64,000 bases of DNA from Jacaranda mimosifolia (GCA_018894105.1 CM032126.1:24154391-24218390); one strand, 5' to 3'. Positions 11,962-23,639 are shown, counted from the stretch's first letter. A program made the numbers and translations. Notes: a model not told the origin generated them from the letters alone.

Positions 11962-12050
11962 AGTTCAAGGGGGTATTTGTAATTTTCAAAACAATAAGGA
12001 TTTTTTTTGTAATTACACCAAACCTCAAGGGAGGTAGCCGTAATTCACCC
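11962..12050 (-). repeat. MULE terminal inverted repeat, right
   Basis: Reverse-complement partner of 10232-10320, ending GCCGTAATTCACCC, followed directly by the duplicated target TAATTTATA at 12051-12059. Confidence 0.92.
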
Positions 12051-12289
12051 TAATTTATATGTTTTCACATATAAAATTATGATTAAAATGATCTCGCACG
12101 TTATCTAAAACAATTACAGTCGGTGTACAAAATAATAGACAAAATAGAAATTCATTAAAGTGAACTACCATAGTATGATTTCAAATGTCTTTGTCAAATA
12201 AGAACTGAAATCATATGAACATAATTTCTACCATATATAATTAAAGATATTCTCACTATCACTAATTTAAGCAAGTCAAATATGTAATA

Positions 12290-13175
12290 TAACATATACG
12301 TGTGTGTGATATGGCAAATAAGACCCTAAAGGGAAAAAATAAATAAATAAATTACAAACAAGAGGACTAATTAAATAAATAAGGAGGCCAATGAATCAAC
12401 AACTTAAATACACCAAAATACACTCCTCCACTTATATAGGTCATTGCCTACCAAGCACTCAATTAATATAATACTTACTTTCAAAGTCAAAAAGGCACGT
12501 AAGCAATCATTTGCAAATTTGAGCTCTAGCTCCACGCAAGCGCATTCCACAAGAGAAAGGTAAAAAATTGTCTTGAGAAATCATCCTGATTATTGAAGGA
12601 ACTTCCTAAATCAAAGCATGAGCGAACTGCTAAGTTCCTTGGAGGATGCAATTTGCTTGTAAAATGTTATTTCTTGAAGGTAACAAGTCAAAAAGATTTA
12701 TGTCTCCCAATTATTTAACTATTAATATACTTAAATTATTCCAAATTAAATTAAAGGTAAACTGATGTAAAATAATAAAATTAATTAGTAAGGTAGGGTA
12801 AGATAAAATCAACTCTTAAGGTATACTTTCAATATGAAAATAACGTTTCAAACTGAAAATAGAGGGACTTGATGATATGACAAAATAGGACTCTAAGAGC
12901 AAAAAAAGAAAAATGCAGATAAGAGGTCTAATTAAATAAATAGGAAGGTCAACTAACAAGTCTAACCACTTAAGATCACCAAGATGAGCTTCTCCACCTA
13001 AGTGGGCTTAAACTGCCAAGGACTCGATTAATATAAATACCCACTTCTAAAGCCAAAAAGGGCATCTAAGCAGTTATTTATAAATTCGAGCTCTAACTCT
13101 ACGCAAACGCATTCTAAGAACAGAAGCCCAACATCACATTAATTTTCTAAAAGACCCCAACTCCATTTCCATATG
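12290..13175 (+). repeat. Diverged direct duplication, period about 563 bp
   Basis: Two related segments, about 12300-12560 and 12865-13125, share blocks in the same order: GATATGRCAAA, AGAGGWCTAATTAAATAAATA, CTCCACYTA, TTAATATAA, AGTCAAAAAGG/AGCCAAAAAGGGCA, AATTYGAGCTCTA and ACGCAARCGCATTC. The second copy has TATAAATACCC near 13041. A third relative lies at about 43890-44230. The arrangement resembles an LTR promoter/leader region, but I found no LTR termini. Confidence 0.6.
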
Positions 13176-13844
13176 CAACATCAATAGAAAATACTTAGGG
13201 AGTATGAATACAAAGAAATCATGATAATATAGTGTGTAACTTCTATAATTTTGCTCATTTTTCTTTCAAATTTGTATTAAAATTTGAGCTATCTAAATGC
13301 ATTTTTTAAAAAACAATAACAAATTCCTATTAAAGTTAATGTGCGCCTTGATTTGTTAATATGTTTATCAAAGTTACAAAATGATTTTCTATCATCTTAA
13401 GCAGCAATATTGACCATCAAAGAGTCCTCTCCAAATTCAACATTTCATAATATGTGAACATTGTAAATAAATTGTAATATTTTTTTAATGAAATAATATT
13501 TTATTTCTGCATTTTACAATATCATTATTCGAAGAAAAACAATCAAATTGATAAACATAATTTTCCAAGAAAAAAATACATTAATAAAAATAAAAAATGT
13601 AAAATAACTGAAGTACCCAAACTAATAGGATATTGTGAGATATAGGCACATGGTAAAAATAAATAGGTTCACTTTATAATAAAATAAGTAAAAAGCACAT
13701 GGTAATAATATGTGGTTCTGGTGAAAAGGTTAAAGTATGATAAAAATTAGTAAATAACTTATTTATAAATAAAAAATAAAAAATAATAAAAATTAATGGA
13801 GTATTACATGTCGCATGAGTCATGGGTCTATATAAAAAATGATT
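13176..13844. other. AT-rich sequence, nothing recognised
   Basis: No open frame of note and no terminal repeats. It contains many A/T runs. Confidence 0.4.
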
Positions 13845-14639
13845 GATTTTGGTGTAAATTCACTATAAGATCCCTCCAAGGACATGTCTTAGCTACGCGT
13901 AAGTCCATTGTAAATCATCTATACACTACAAGAAAACTAACTTTCACCGATGGAAAATTACCAACGAACAAATTCTGTTGGTAATTACCGACAGATTTCA
14001 AAATCAAACTTTAAAAAGTTTTGTTTACCAACGGATTACCAATGGAATCAGTGACGGACTGGTAACCAACTGGCAAATTAGCAAGAGAAATAAAATCCGT
14101 TGGTAATGGATTAGTAACTTTTTCCAACTGAAGTAAATTCGGTCAGTAATCCGTCGGTAATTTTTCAATATATATAATTTCATTGGTAATCTGTTGGTAA
14201 AATTTCTAAGAGATATAATTCTGTCGGCAATCCGTTGGTAAAGTTTTTGAGAGATATAACTCTATTGGTAATTCGTTGGTAAAATTACTAACAAAAATAA
14301 TTTATTAATAATTCATTAATATGTTCGTCAACACACTTTTGTTAATAGTTATTTAATTAAATAAAATATTTAAATTTATATATTAAGTTTAATTAAATAA
14401 TAATTACATTTTTTATAGTTATATATAAATGAATAATAATTATATAAAATAAAAATTTATAACATAAATTGATTACTCATAAAAGCTAGTGAATAATTAA
14501 ATTTTGAATTTAAAAATTTATAAAGTAAAAAATTAATTACTATAATTAAATGAAAATTATTAAAATAAAAGGAAAAAAATAAAAAATATAAAAGATAAAA
14601 ATGAAAAATAACTAAACCCTAATTATATACAATCCAAAG

Positions 14640-14880
14640 TACACTCTTCACTAGCCACAATAGCAGGTGTGTGCTTTCCTCTCTTTTCTTCCTTCCTTCT
14701 GCCCTTTTCCTTTTTTTCCCCCCCTACTTGCCTAACATTCTCGCCGGCAAAAGCGTCGGTAAGATGTTGGTTGCAGAGGCTGGCCTCCGCGATGCAAAAA
14801 TGGGAGCCAGTAGATCTATTGGCTCCCATGACAGGTTGTTGCAGGCCTCGCCGACGACAGGGCTGCCCACACAATTTTTT
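14640..14880 (+). other. GC-richer presumed 5' leader of the CACTA-1 transposase transcript
   Basis: This block is CT-rich and then GC-rich, unlike its surroundings, and precedes the transposase remnant by about 1.5 kb. It contains a 10-base perfect inverted repeat, ATGGGAGCCA...TGGCTCCCAT (14800-14829). Open frames on both strands here show no domain. A leader exon is inferred from position and composition only. Confidence 0.4.
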
Positions 14881-16314
14881 TCTTTTTCTTTTCTTTTTTT
14901 GAAAATTTTATAATTTTAGTAGTGTTTTATTTAATTGTGCAGGTTTAAAATTTTACATCTTTGGACATTGTAAAAGGTAAATTATTTTAGTATTAAGTTA
15001 TAATTATATGAATTGTGTTGATAAATTATGTAGTCAATTATTTTAGATATTGTGTTGGCTTATTTGAATTTGTTACTTGTTCTATAGTAGTGGGCTTATA
15101 GTGATTTGAAACTATCATCTTGGTTTCTCCTGGTATATAAATCTTGCTGGTTTAGATGTGGCTTTATATATAAAGTTAATTGGATTTGAAGTGATTTGAT
15201 TTGCGTCTAGTTGGTCCAAAGCCACAAGTTTTTTGATTCATTTTGCTCATTTAAAAAAATTAATTAAAAATATAATAGTAATATCAACGTATATTTTACA
15301 TTGTTCAATGTATAATTTTATAACATAATGAGAAGATGTGTTGAATTACATGCTTTTTTTAATTAATCTTTTTGTCATAATATTTAATCACATTAAAAAT
15401 AAATCTAATTAGGATTTATTTTGTAAATTTTGAAGGAAATTGCATATTTCTACATGTGCTAGGAAATTGCATATTTCTAAAGGTGGTCCTTAATTCCTTC
15501 ACCATTTTTGTTTAGTTTTCCTTGCTTGGGATTGCATAGGTAAATCTCATTTTTGTCACAATCTTCACCATGCACACATTCTGCCCTATAGATTAATAAC
15601 TTTGTCCAAGTTCTCCATTCTTCTTTCTTCATTGCTTTGGAGGTATGTGTGTGTATATATATATATATATTACTTTAGATCATTATGATCTTTCCTTTTT
15701 GCTGCTGTTTGTTGTGAAATTCCAGATAAGGACATGGGAACATTAGGATCCCAAAACTAGAGTGCTAGAGTATCAATTTTCAAACTATAAGTTTTCATTT
15801 TGTAGCTTTTTTGGTAAACCATGGAAGTCTTCATGTCATTTTTGACCTATTCTTATTTAATTTTTGCTTAAGATATTAGTAGGTGGTGGTAGGCATGTGG
15901 TAATTATTCTTGTGCTACAGCATTGCTAATTGAATAATTAGAAGTATTTATTTTGGCATAATTTTTGGAAAATTAATAGCATAGCATCTTCTGTTTTCAG
16001 TCTTTGGATCTGGATCTTCAATGAGTCAGTCCATATTGTGGATGGTTAAAATGACTTGTATTGATGATGTATCTATATATATAGTTAATGTTTTCCATCA
16101 GCTATATATCTTGTTTGTGGGTGATGAACTTGTATTGAATATTTATCTATCTATCTATCCACAATATATGGTTTGTAGATGGTTATTAAGAATGCTTTAA
16201 AAAATTGAATTTATTTGATTGTGTAGAAATTACATGAGAAAGTTATTTAATGTGCTACCTTTTAAATTAGATTTTAGAGTTTTTCATTAAATATATTTTC
16301 GAAATGCAGCAATC

Positions 16315-16956
16315 ATGGCTAGTGATCTTAGTTGGATGTAGCATCTACTCGATGATAGAGGAAGTATTACATTTGAATTTCAAAATAGGGTGATTGAATT
16401 TTTAGATTTCGCTTACTCGCAACTAGGAGTAATGCATAACGGTCAAATAAGACGTCCTTGTGCTAAATGCTGCAATAATAAATTTTTGAGATGATATGAC
16501 GTACATTTTCATCTAAAAAAATATAGATTTGAGCATGGTTACATTGTCTGGGCTGCACTTGGTGAGTTTTATGAAAATAGGCCTTCTCATGAAGGACCTT
16601 CATGCTCTAGGGGTGAAGAAAGTTTTGGTTTGAGGGAAATGGTGATGAATGTTGCTGGACCCAACTTCAGTTGGGGTTTCAACAGTGATGAGAATTCTGA
16701 AAGCAACGAACAACTACCTAATCCTAGTGCACAAAAATTCATTGACCTTTTGAAAGATGTTGATGAGCCTTTATGGGAGGGTTGCAAGAAACACACTAAA
16801 CTCTTAGTTGTCTCTCAATTATTAAATCTCAAATCAGAGTTTAATTTACCACAAGTATGCTATGATCGCCTCACTACAATTGTTAAAAATATGATGCCAG
16901 AAGATGAGATGTTGCCGAGCAACTTGTGTAGTACAAAAAATATTATACATCAGTGA
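16315..16956 (+). pseudogene. TNP2 transposase N-terminal remnant of CACTA-1
   Basis: Translation from the ATG at 16315, just after an acceptor-like TGCAG, gives MASDLSWM, a stop, then a frame with IEFLDFAYSQLGVMHNGQIRRPCAKCCNNKFL and VHFHLKKYRFEHGYIVW. This is the transposase-associated domain with its C-x-x-C metal-binding pattern. Two stops lie in it. The open piece 16630-16956 continues with NPSAQKFIDLLKDVDEPLWEGCKKH, LLNLKSEFNLPQVCYDRL and MMPEDEMLP, the linker that normally leads into the catalytic domain. Here it stops after STKNIIHQ, and the several-hundred-residue core never follows. The sequence goes straight into the second gene. Confidence 0.92.
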
Positions 16957-17034
16957 ATATTTACCTTTTAACACTTTTCTAATATTGTAGAAACTGATTT
17001 CTACTAATGTTTGTCTATTACACTTTTTTGCAAG

Positions 17035-18754
17035 ATGACAACAAGAGGATAAAGAGGCTCTAGGGCTAGGGGACGAGAGTAGAGTGTGGCAAGATCTAGT
17101 ACAAATGTGGAGCTTGAAACATCTAACATAAATGTAGAGAGAGCAGGTTAATTTTGAAAACAAACTCAGAGGTTCCACCCACCCAGGTTAATGATGTGGT
17201 TCAACAAACATTGAATGAAGATGTTGGAAATTTAGGATTACATGCATCTGAGGAAGATTCACATTCACTTGGTAGTCTTGCTTCTACATTATTAAGAACT
17301 AGAGGACCTAACCAAGGTGATCATGCTGCAAATAATAGTGGCACACGGCTTTTGATAGAACCAAAAGGGAATAGGTAATATTTATAAATCCTTACATTAT
17401 TTAGATTTTTAGCATTTACCCTCTTATTGAAGATTTTATAGTAATTTATGCTAGTATGGTTTAGAAAGTCTTTATTACTTATATTGATTTTTTAATTTTA
17501 TTTTGATATAATTGTAACAGGTTCAATGACATAAGTGTAACTAGAAGAATCACACACATCTTGCAAGGTTATCTAGGTCCATGGCCTACCTGGGGAAAAG
17601 TTCCAAAACATGCTAAGGATAATATGTTTAGAAAATTTCAAGTAAGTATTAATGTCCATTGATGAATTACTTGATTTATAAGATTAATTGTTTGTTGATT
17701 TATTGCTCGTTTACAATATTTTAGGAGCACTATACGTGGTTAACTAAGGTTGAGCTAGGTATTAAGAAGTCATGGAACCATGTAGCTGTAAAGAATATGA
17801 GTGGGATGTTATCAGATGCTCGCAATGCTGCCATGACTGTAGTTGGAGATTGGACAGACCCTAAGAAAATGAAAGGCCATGGGCCCACATGATTGAGTGT
17901 TGAAGAGTGGAACCAATTAATTGATGAAGTTTTTGCAACACTAGAATTTCTAGCTAAGCGAAAAGTTGTTAGGAAAAATAGGATGCCAGAAAAAAAAAAA
18001 AAATGGATCCATCACAAAGCATATTTCTGGTTCTATTCCATTTAGGGAGCATGCAAAGAGGATAGTACGTTAATATTTTATATTAAGTTATTGAATGCAT
18101 TATATTTAATTACTTTAAGGTTTTTATTTTAATTTAATTGAAAAGTTAATGAAATGAACTAATTTTATTTGAACATAGAAAAGAGAACGAGGGTCTAAAA
18201 ATATGACTCAACTTGATGTGTTTGACCGCACCCACAAGATAAACCATGGACTAGGTGATTTTATTGATAGCAAGTCTAAGAGAGTTCATGTAAGTGAAAT
18301 AGTATGCATTTATTGTTTTTTCTAGACTTTGTTTTGATCTTTTTGTGAATCAAATAAAATGTTTTTGATTACATTTAATTTACTTATGTAGAAAGAATAT
18401 TATGAAAATATTTTGAAGAAGCATGGCAATAAGGCTTCTTCTCAACCCTTGTTTGATACATATTCATGGATGGAGGCAACTGATGGCCCATCTAAGGGTT
18501 TCATATATGGATTCGGGCACAATATGACTGCTGGTGAGTTATTGGGATCTTCATCATCTGTATCTGGTCCGTCAGCATCTATCAATTCAGATTGTGTGGA
18601 GACTATCTCTAGGATTGAACAACTAGAGAAAACAATGAAAGATTATTTTGAACATTTTGAGAGGAGGGAGGCAAATCTTTTAGAAGTTATAAGAAAAAGA
18701 AATGAAGAAATTAGAAAGAAAGATGAAGATATTGAAAGGCTACTACAACAATAA
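17035..18754 (+). pseudogene. Second CACTA-1 gene: TnpA/Ptta-type DNA-binding protein, five exons
   Basis: Exons that join in frame at consensus splice sites are about 17035-17374, 17521-17641, 17725-18064, 18179-18289 and 18392-18754. The product contains ITHILQGYLGPWPTWGKVPKH, then EHYTWLTKVELGIKKSWNH with SDARNAAMTVVGDW, then MTQLDVFDRTHKIN, then PSKGFIYGFGHNMTAGE. It ends in a charged coiled coil (ISRIEQLEKTMKDYFEHFERRE onward). This is the plant Ptta/En/Spm second-protein architecture, expected to bind the subterminal repeats. Stops occur in exon 1 (five codons after the ATG) and in exon 3. A 13-A run at about 17991-18003 shifts the frame, so the gene is broken. Confidence 0.88.
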
Positions 18755-20103
18755 AAACCACATCGAGTATCAAATTCACTTGAAGAAATTATCAAGAAGT
18801 TGATCCAAGATGTTGGAAAGACCAATTCAACAACAACAGAAGATCAAGTTGGTAAAGACTCATAAATAGAGAAGAGTTAAGACAATAGTTGCATGTGTTT
18901 TCACTTGGATATTATGGTACTTTTGGCTTGCATTTGATGTGATTTAGTCCTTGAATAGTTTGTTGAAGTTTTAATTTTTTGATGTTATGGTTTTGTTTTG
19001 TGGTTTTATGGAGTTTGTCGTTTTGTGAACTTAGTACTTTTGACTTGCAATTTATATAGATTTAATTGTTGAATGGTTTGTTGAAGTTTTAGTTTTCTGA
19101 AATTGTGATTTTGTGTGGTGGTTTTATTGGAGTTTGTAGTTTATTGAAGTTATATTTGTTAAGTTGTGGTTGTGTTGAATTAGTTTGTTAAAATTGTGAT
19201 GATTTTTGAAGTTTTGGTTTGTTGAAAATATGGTTAATGTTATTTGATGATGGATTTGATGAAGAATTGATATTTAATGTATTTTTAATTTTTGTTGTAT
19301 TTAGCATTAATTAGTAGATTTAATTGTTATAGGTGATTAAAATTTTATTTAAAAATTATTTAAAAAAAAGGAAAATTTTTCCAATGAAAATTACTGACGA
19401 ATTGTTAATCAAAATAAAAAAGACTAAATTTACCGATAGAAAATATGTCTGTAAATATTACCGAGGGATTATCAACAGAAAAAAGACTAAATTTACCAAT
19501 GGATTTTTGTTGGTAATATAACCAATGTCCATACCAAATTTACCAATAGAAAATCCATTGATAATTATTACCGACGGATTTAAATTTGTTGGTAAAATTT
19601 ACCAGCGGGGTTATTGCCAATGGATAATTTTCGTCGGTAAATCCGTCGGTAACATATATTACCAACAAATTTTTTAATTTACCAATGGATTTTTCCGTTG
19701 GTGAAAATTAGTTTTCTTATAGTGATAGCATCGCTCCCTAGAGGTAAGCGGTAGCATCCTTGATTGATTTTGGTAGAAACCTACTATAGGTCCATCCGGG
19801 GATACGTAGTAGCTGCGTTTGAGCCCATCATAAATCCTCTCCAGCACCATCCCCAGAGGTAATCAAAAGTACCCCTCTCATGAATGAATTTGGCATAAAC
19901 CTATTATTCGATTCCTTAACAAGTACATAGTTGTTACGCGTAAGCCCACTGTAAATCCTTCCCGGAGGTAAGTGGTTGTACCTTAACATCCTCAAATGAA
20001 TTACACCAACACTTAAATTAATTTGGTATAAACCCACTACGTGGCTCCCTTGAGACTATGTGATCATGGCACATCAGCCACTATGAGTCTCTCATGGGGT
20101 ACG

Positions 20104-20215
20104 TGGCTACCCCATTGAAATCAACTATTCAAACCCCTTCAAGGGTATGAGGCCACCATCTAAATCAACTATCAAACCCCTCCAGGGATATATGGCTAAC
20201 ACGTCAAACATCATT
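20104..20215. repeat. About 48-bp tandem repeat, two to three units
   Basis: GGCTACCCCATTGAAATCAAC at 20104, GGCCACCATCTAAATCAAC at 20151 and GGCTAACACGTCAAAC at 20200 head similar units that contain a CAAACCCCTYCARGGRTAT block. The period is 47-49 bases. Confidence 0.65.
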
Positions 20216-20234
20216 ACAACACTCAACATTCGAC

Positions 20235-20550
20235 GATAAGACCTCATGAGATAGGCTCACACTCAAAAGTCATTACTACACTTAATATCAGTGATAAGAC
20301 CTCATGAGTAAGGCTCGCATCCAAACTTCATTGTGACACTTAATGTCAGCCTTGAGATTTTCCAAATGAGGCTACGATGAAATGTCGTCGTATCATTTTA
20401 TGCTGATGGTAAGACCTCACCTATGAGATGCACTATTAAATTAGATCCAAATGACTAAGTATTAAGATAAGACCTCACTTGTGAGGTACTGAATTAAATT
20501 TAATTCAAGTGATTAAGTATTGGAATGAGACTTCCCTAGTGAGGTTCTCA
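20235..20550. repeat. 58-bp tandem repeat, about six units
   Basis: Units headed by GATAAGACCTCA or variants start at 20235, 20293, 20351, 20408, 20466 and 20523, giving steps of 58, 58, 57, 58 and 57. Each carries an ACTTAATRTCAG or AAGTATTA-like tail. The third unit is the most diverged. Confidence 0.85.
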
Positions 20551-20883
20551 TGTACATCCATGTGCCACATTGTGCAACTTAATGACCCCTCCAGGGGGAC
20601 TTGCAACAAATTTCAACAAGAACAGGCTCAATACCTCATTCATGCACCTTCCCCACGTATGAATAACACATTGATAACATAATGACACTTGAAAGTCATG
20701 CAATTGACTAAGTGTATAAACAAAAATAATAAGAGAAACTTCTTTAAGCAAAAAAAATGGTGAAAACATTTATAACATCAAAAAGTGCAAAAAGCGTCTG
20801 GCCAACACTTAGCCTCATGAAAGATAAACAGAACCAACAAACGTGCCGAGTATCAACTTATCCTAAAGAAAAATGCTAAGTAG

Positions 20884-22921
20884 TCATAAACATAAGAAAA
20901 AATATAAATATCTATCTACTACTCCTAGTCTAAGAATGCCTATATACTTTTGTGGAGCTGCATCAGTAGGATCCTCTACCATACCAGTCTCCGAAACCCC
21001 TAGAGACTCCCAAATTGAGAGATTAACTTGAATGGCGGGTTCTAGCATCAACAAATCCTCTGCTGGATATCTCTTAGTCTCACTCAACATGTAATAATAC
21101 TCCTGAATAGTCTGCTTGTAGATTACTATTGCCTATGCCTCAACTGACTTAAAGAATTCATCATAACTCTTGAACTCTTTGACTATATCCTCACGAGCAA
21201 TATTGATTAGCTCCTTCCCAACAAAAAACTCTATGAAGTTTCTTCCAGTCTTTATCTCCTTCATGTAATGCATTTTCAGTTGTTCATGCTCCTATAGTAG
21301 CTTCGTGAACTCCTTTTTCTTTTATGAATTATTTGAGCAAATCTAACAAAATTCTCTTTGAGCCATGCGATCGTCGTTGTCACCCCCTTTGCTCGGTGAG
21401 ACATATGCATCAACAAGTTTCAAGCTTGTATCCAAAACTGTATAAAGTATGATGATCACAGAACTAGCATAATTACAAGAAGAACATGCATGCAAAAATG
21501 AATCAACTATTGAAACAAACACTTTTTGAAGCAAAGTCCCCAACAACAAGCTCAATCAATTGAGAAGAAGAGTATACCTTAAATTCCGAGGATCATACTC
21601 GCTCTACTTTTCATGCTATCAATGCTGAAGGTGGTCTCATTTACATCCTAATATAAGTCAACACTGTATCTCCAATGTAAATCATAATAGAAGAGTCCAT
21701 TGCCTTTGTTGGTGTGGAATGGGCAAGATGATTGTGGACAAGTGCTTCTAGTAGCTGATCCACTTGCATGCTTTCCAGTTGGCATGAAAACATTACCTTA
21801 GGCTTCTCACTTGCACTAGCTTGATGTGCCACGCATTGAAGGTGGTTGAACACACTCCTCACTTAACCACCAATATGGGTAGCTCAAATGCAACCTGCCT
21901 GGCAATGTGACCTTATAGCGCTGCTTTGCAATGAGCTTTTCATATAAACCTCATTTTTGCCCTCTTACTGTGAATCCTCACTAAGTCAACCTTTTCCTGC
22001 TAAAAGATAGAGAAAGAAAAATAAGCAAAAATGTTAACGAATGTGCAAATATGCAGCGATAAAAACTTATGCAAACAGTTAGTTAAAAAAAAAAAGTATT
22101 TGCTTTAAATATATAGGTCACGTCAAAGGATGACTCAAATGACCCTTCATCCTCGACGCCCAGCGAAATTCATGATGAACCTTACCCAAATGGACTAAGG
22201 ATGGAGAATTACTTCATTCATGAGGAACACTCCAACCTTGTCCCGTAAAAAGAAATACTTGTCCTTCCATGGCCTTATGAAGAAGGCAAACCACTCAAAA
22301 ATTTGCTATTGGGTTTTAGGAAGATGTGAAAGAAAGGTTCATTAGGTACCTTGTGCATTCCAAACAAAGAAAGAGAATTGTCTAAATAAACTAGAAGACT
22401 CAAGTCGGTCAAATGCTATTGAAGGCCCCAAAAAGTACACAAAGAAATTGGGGACGTAATTGCCTAGGCATATCCTATAAATCCTCATGATGTCTAACAA
22501 CAAAGGATCAAAGGATAGAGAGAACACACTACTCAAATCACCATTGGATATGATGAAGTACTCTTTGGAAGGTAACACTATGTTATCACTTGATGAAGGA
22601 AAAAGAATCTCCTGGCACACATATTTGATGTCTTAAAATTTCTAACTCCTTAGGCAAAAGTAAATAAGGAATCTTTGCTACTTGGATGAAACTACTAGCA
22701 ATAATAGTATTGTGTTTGGACACTTCATCGAAAGAACCCTTAGCTCCAAACCCAAAACCAAACTCTGTTGTTGAAAATAGCTTATGAACTAGATGATGAC
22801 TTTTCGACTTTTGGGACTCAATTTCATTCACTAACATTAGATCAAATGACATGCACAATGGAGGATTCACAAATTCAAAAAAATAGTAACACTGCAAAAG
22901 GGATGACCCCCGCACGCACAA
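20884..22921 (-). pseudogene. Decayed gypsy-type transposon protein (Transposase_28-like)
   Basis: Open pieces 22586-22921, 22342-22620 and 20884-21090 lie in order on the minus strand. The piece 22342-22620 has DNIVLPSKEYFIISNGDLSSV and then SFDPLLLDIMRIYRICLGNYVPNFFVYFLGPSIAFDR. This resembles the putative plant gypsy-type transposon domain (LPLHPFF-type, then APNxW-type). About 21100-21330 reads LKMHYMKEIKTGRNFIEFF and INIAREDIVKEFKSYDEFFKSVEA, with stops, the helical tail seen in such proteins. The family match is remembered and weak, so a profile search is decisive. The reading direction is opposite to CACTA-1. The function of the intact family is not known to me. Confidence 0.42.
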
Positions 22922-23079
22922 ATAAGTTTGAATGGATTGCGGCTCATCGAAGCAGTAGCTTCCATTGCACTAGCTGGCTATACAATGCGTAACTAGCCTT
23001 CTGAAGCGAGATCCTGGCCAAGACTGAAAGCACTAGCATCGTTGTCTCCAAGGCATTTTTCGTCAATTCTTCAACAAAA

Positions 23080-23400
23080 ATATATTTGTTTACAATGGTC
23101 TAAAACTCATCTAAAATTCGTTAGTATTACATCAGAATTTTTTTATGGAAATTCTCTCATTGGAAAAGTAATGGAAATAATTTGAGACATGCCTTTTTTT
23201 GACGGTTGAAATTTTGTCAGAAATTCATTGGAATTTTTGTTTTTCAATTAAATTCTTTGAGAAATTCGACAGAATATTGATAGACTTTTTTTTCAATAAT
23301 TATTTTAAATGTTTTCTGACAAAAAACCTCACAATTCTATCAGAAACTATTAAATTTTTTGATTGTATTCCGTTAGATATCTGATGGAATTTATTTTATT
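23080..23400. repeat. Left subterminal repeat region of CACTA-3
   Basis: Short, imperfect, both-strand repeats built on TCAGAAATTCATTGGAA, ATTCGACAGAAT and ATCTGATGGAATT. They mirror those at 43430-43690. Confidence 0.7.
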
Positions 23401-23639
23401 TTAAATATTAATTATATTATTTTTCAATTGAAATTTCTCACAATTACATCGATTTTTTTAAATTTTATTTATTTTTATTTGATTACACTAGTAACCTGTT
23501 CACATATTATATATATAATTCGATTAAAGCACATAACAATGAATTTGTGAATAAATAGAAAATATAAAAAAAAAATCATATATAAATAACTATCTTAAAA
23601 AGTATTAAATCTTCATTACAAATAAAAAACTAATAAAAC

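Larger units (their letters stand above)
10232..12050. mobile_element. Non-autonomous Mutator-like element (MULE), 1.8 kb
   Basis: The ends are long inverted repeats: 10232 begins GGGTGAATTACGGCTACCTC, and the last bases up to 12050 are its reverse complement. About 88 bases match with only a few differences. The flanks are an exact 9-bp direct repeat, TAATTTATA, at 10223-10231 and 12051-12059. Nine-base duplications with long inverted termini define the Mutator superfamily. There is no transposase. The interior carries AT-rich filler and, from 10964, a piece of an LTR described separately. Confidence 0.93.
13924..19724 (+). mobile_element. CACTA-1: En/Spm-type transposon, deletion derivative, 5.8 kb
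   Basis: The left end is CACTACAAGAAAACTAACTT. The right end is the reverse complement of CACTATAAGAAAACTAATTT. Both are followed by TTCACC, and the element is flanked by a 3-bp duplication ATA (13921-13923 and 19725-19727). Many short subterminal repeats of the type TTACCRACGGAT / ATCCGTYGGTAA fill about 13950-14300 and 19375-19700. These resemble the transposase-binding repeats of this superfamily. The interior holds a remnant of the first transposase gene and a five-exon second gene, both on the plus strand, with the catalytic core of TNP2 absent. Confidence 0.96.
13845..20110. repeat. About 125-bp tandem repeat, four units, split by CACTA-1
   Basis: Units start at 13845 (GATTTTGGTGTAAATTCACTA), 19761 (GATTTTGGTAGAAACCTACTA), 19885 (GAATTTGGCATAAACCTATTA) and 20018 (TAATTTGGTATAAACCCACTA), and share an internal CGCGTAAGYCCAYTGTAAATC block. 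The first unit is cut by CACTA-1 at 13923/19725. Spacing of the uninterrupted units is 124 and 133 bases. Confidence 0.82.

Noticed and set aside
14623..14913. Three overlapping frames in a GC-richer block of CACTA-1
   Set aside because: Frames are open on both strands because of CT-rich composition. There is no motif, and position suits an untranslated leader.
23031..23035. CACTA at 23031 as a proven left end of CACTA-3
   Set aside because: Not accepted as proven: the following bases match the right terminus poorly and the 3-bp flanks (AAG and TCG) disagree. It is used only as an approximate boundary.
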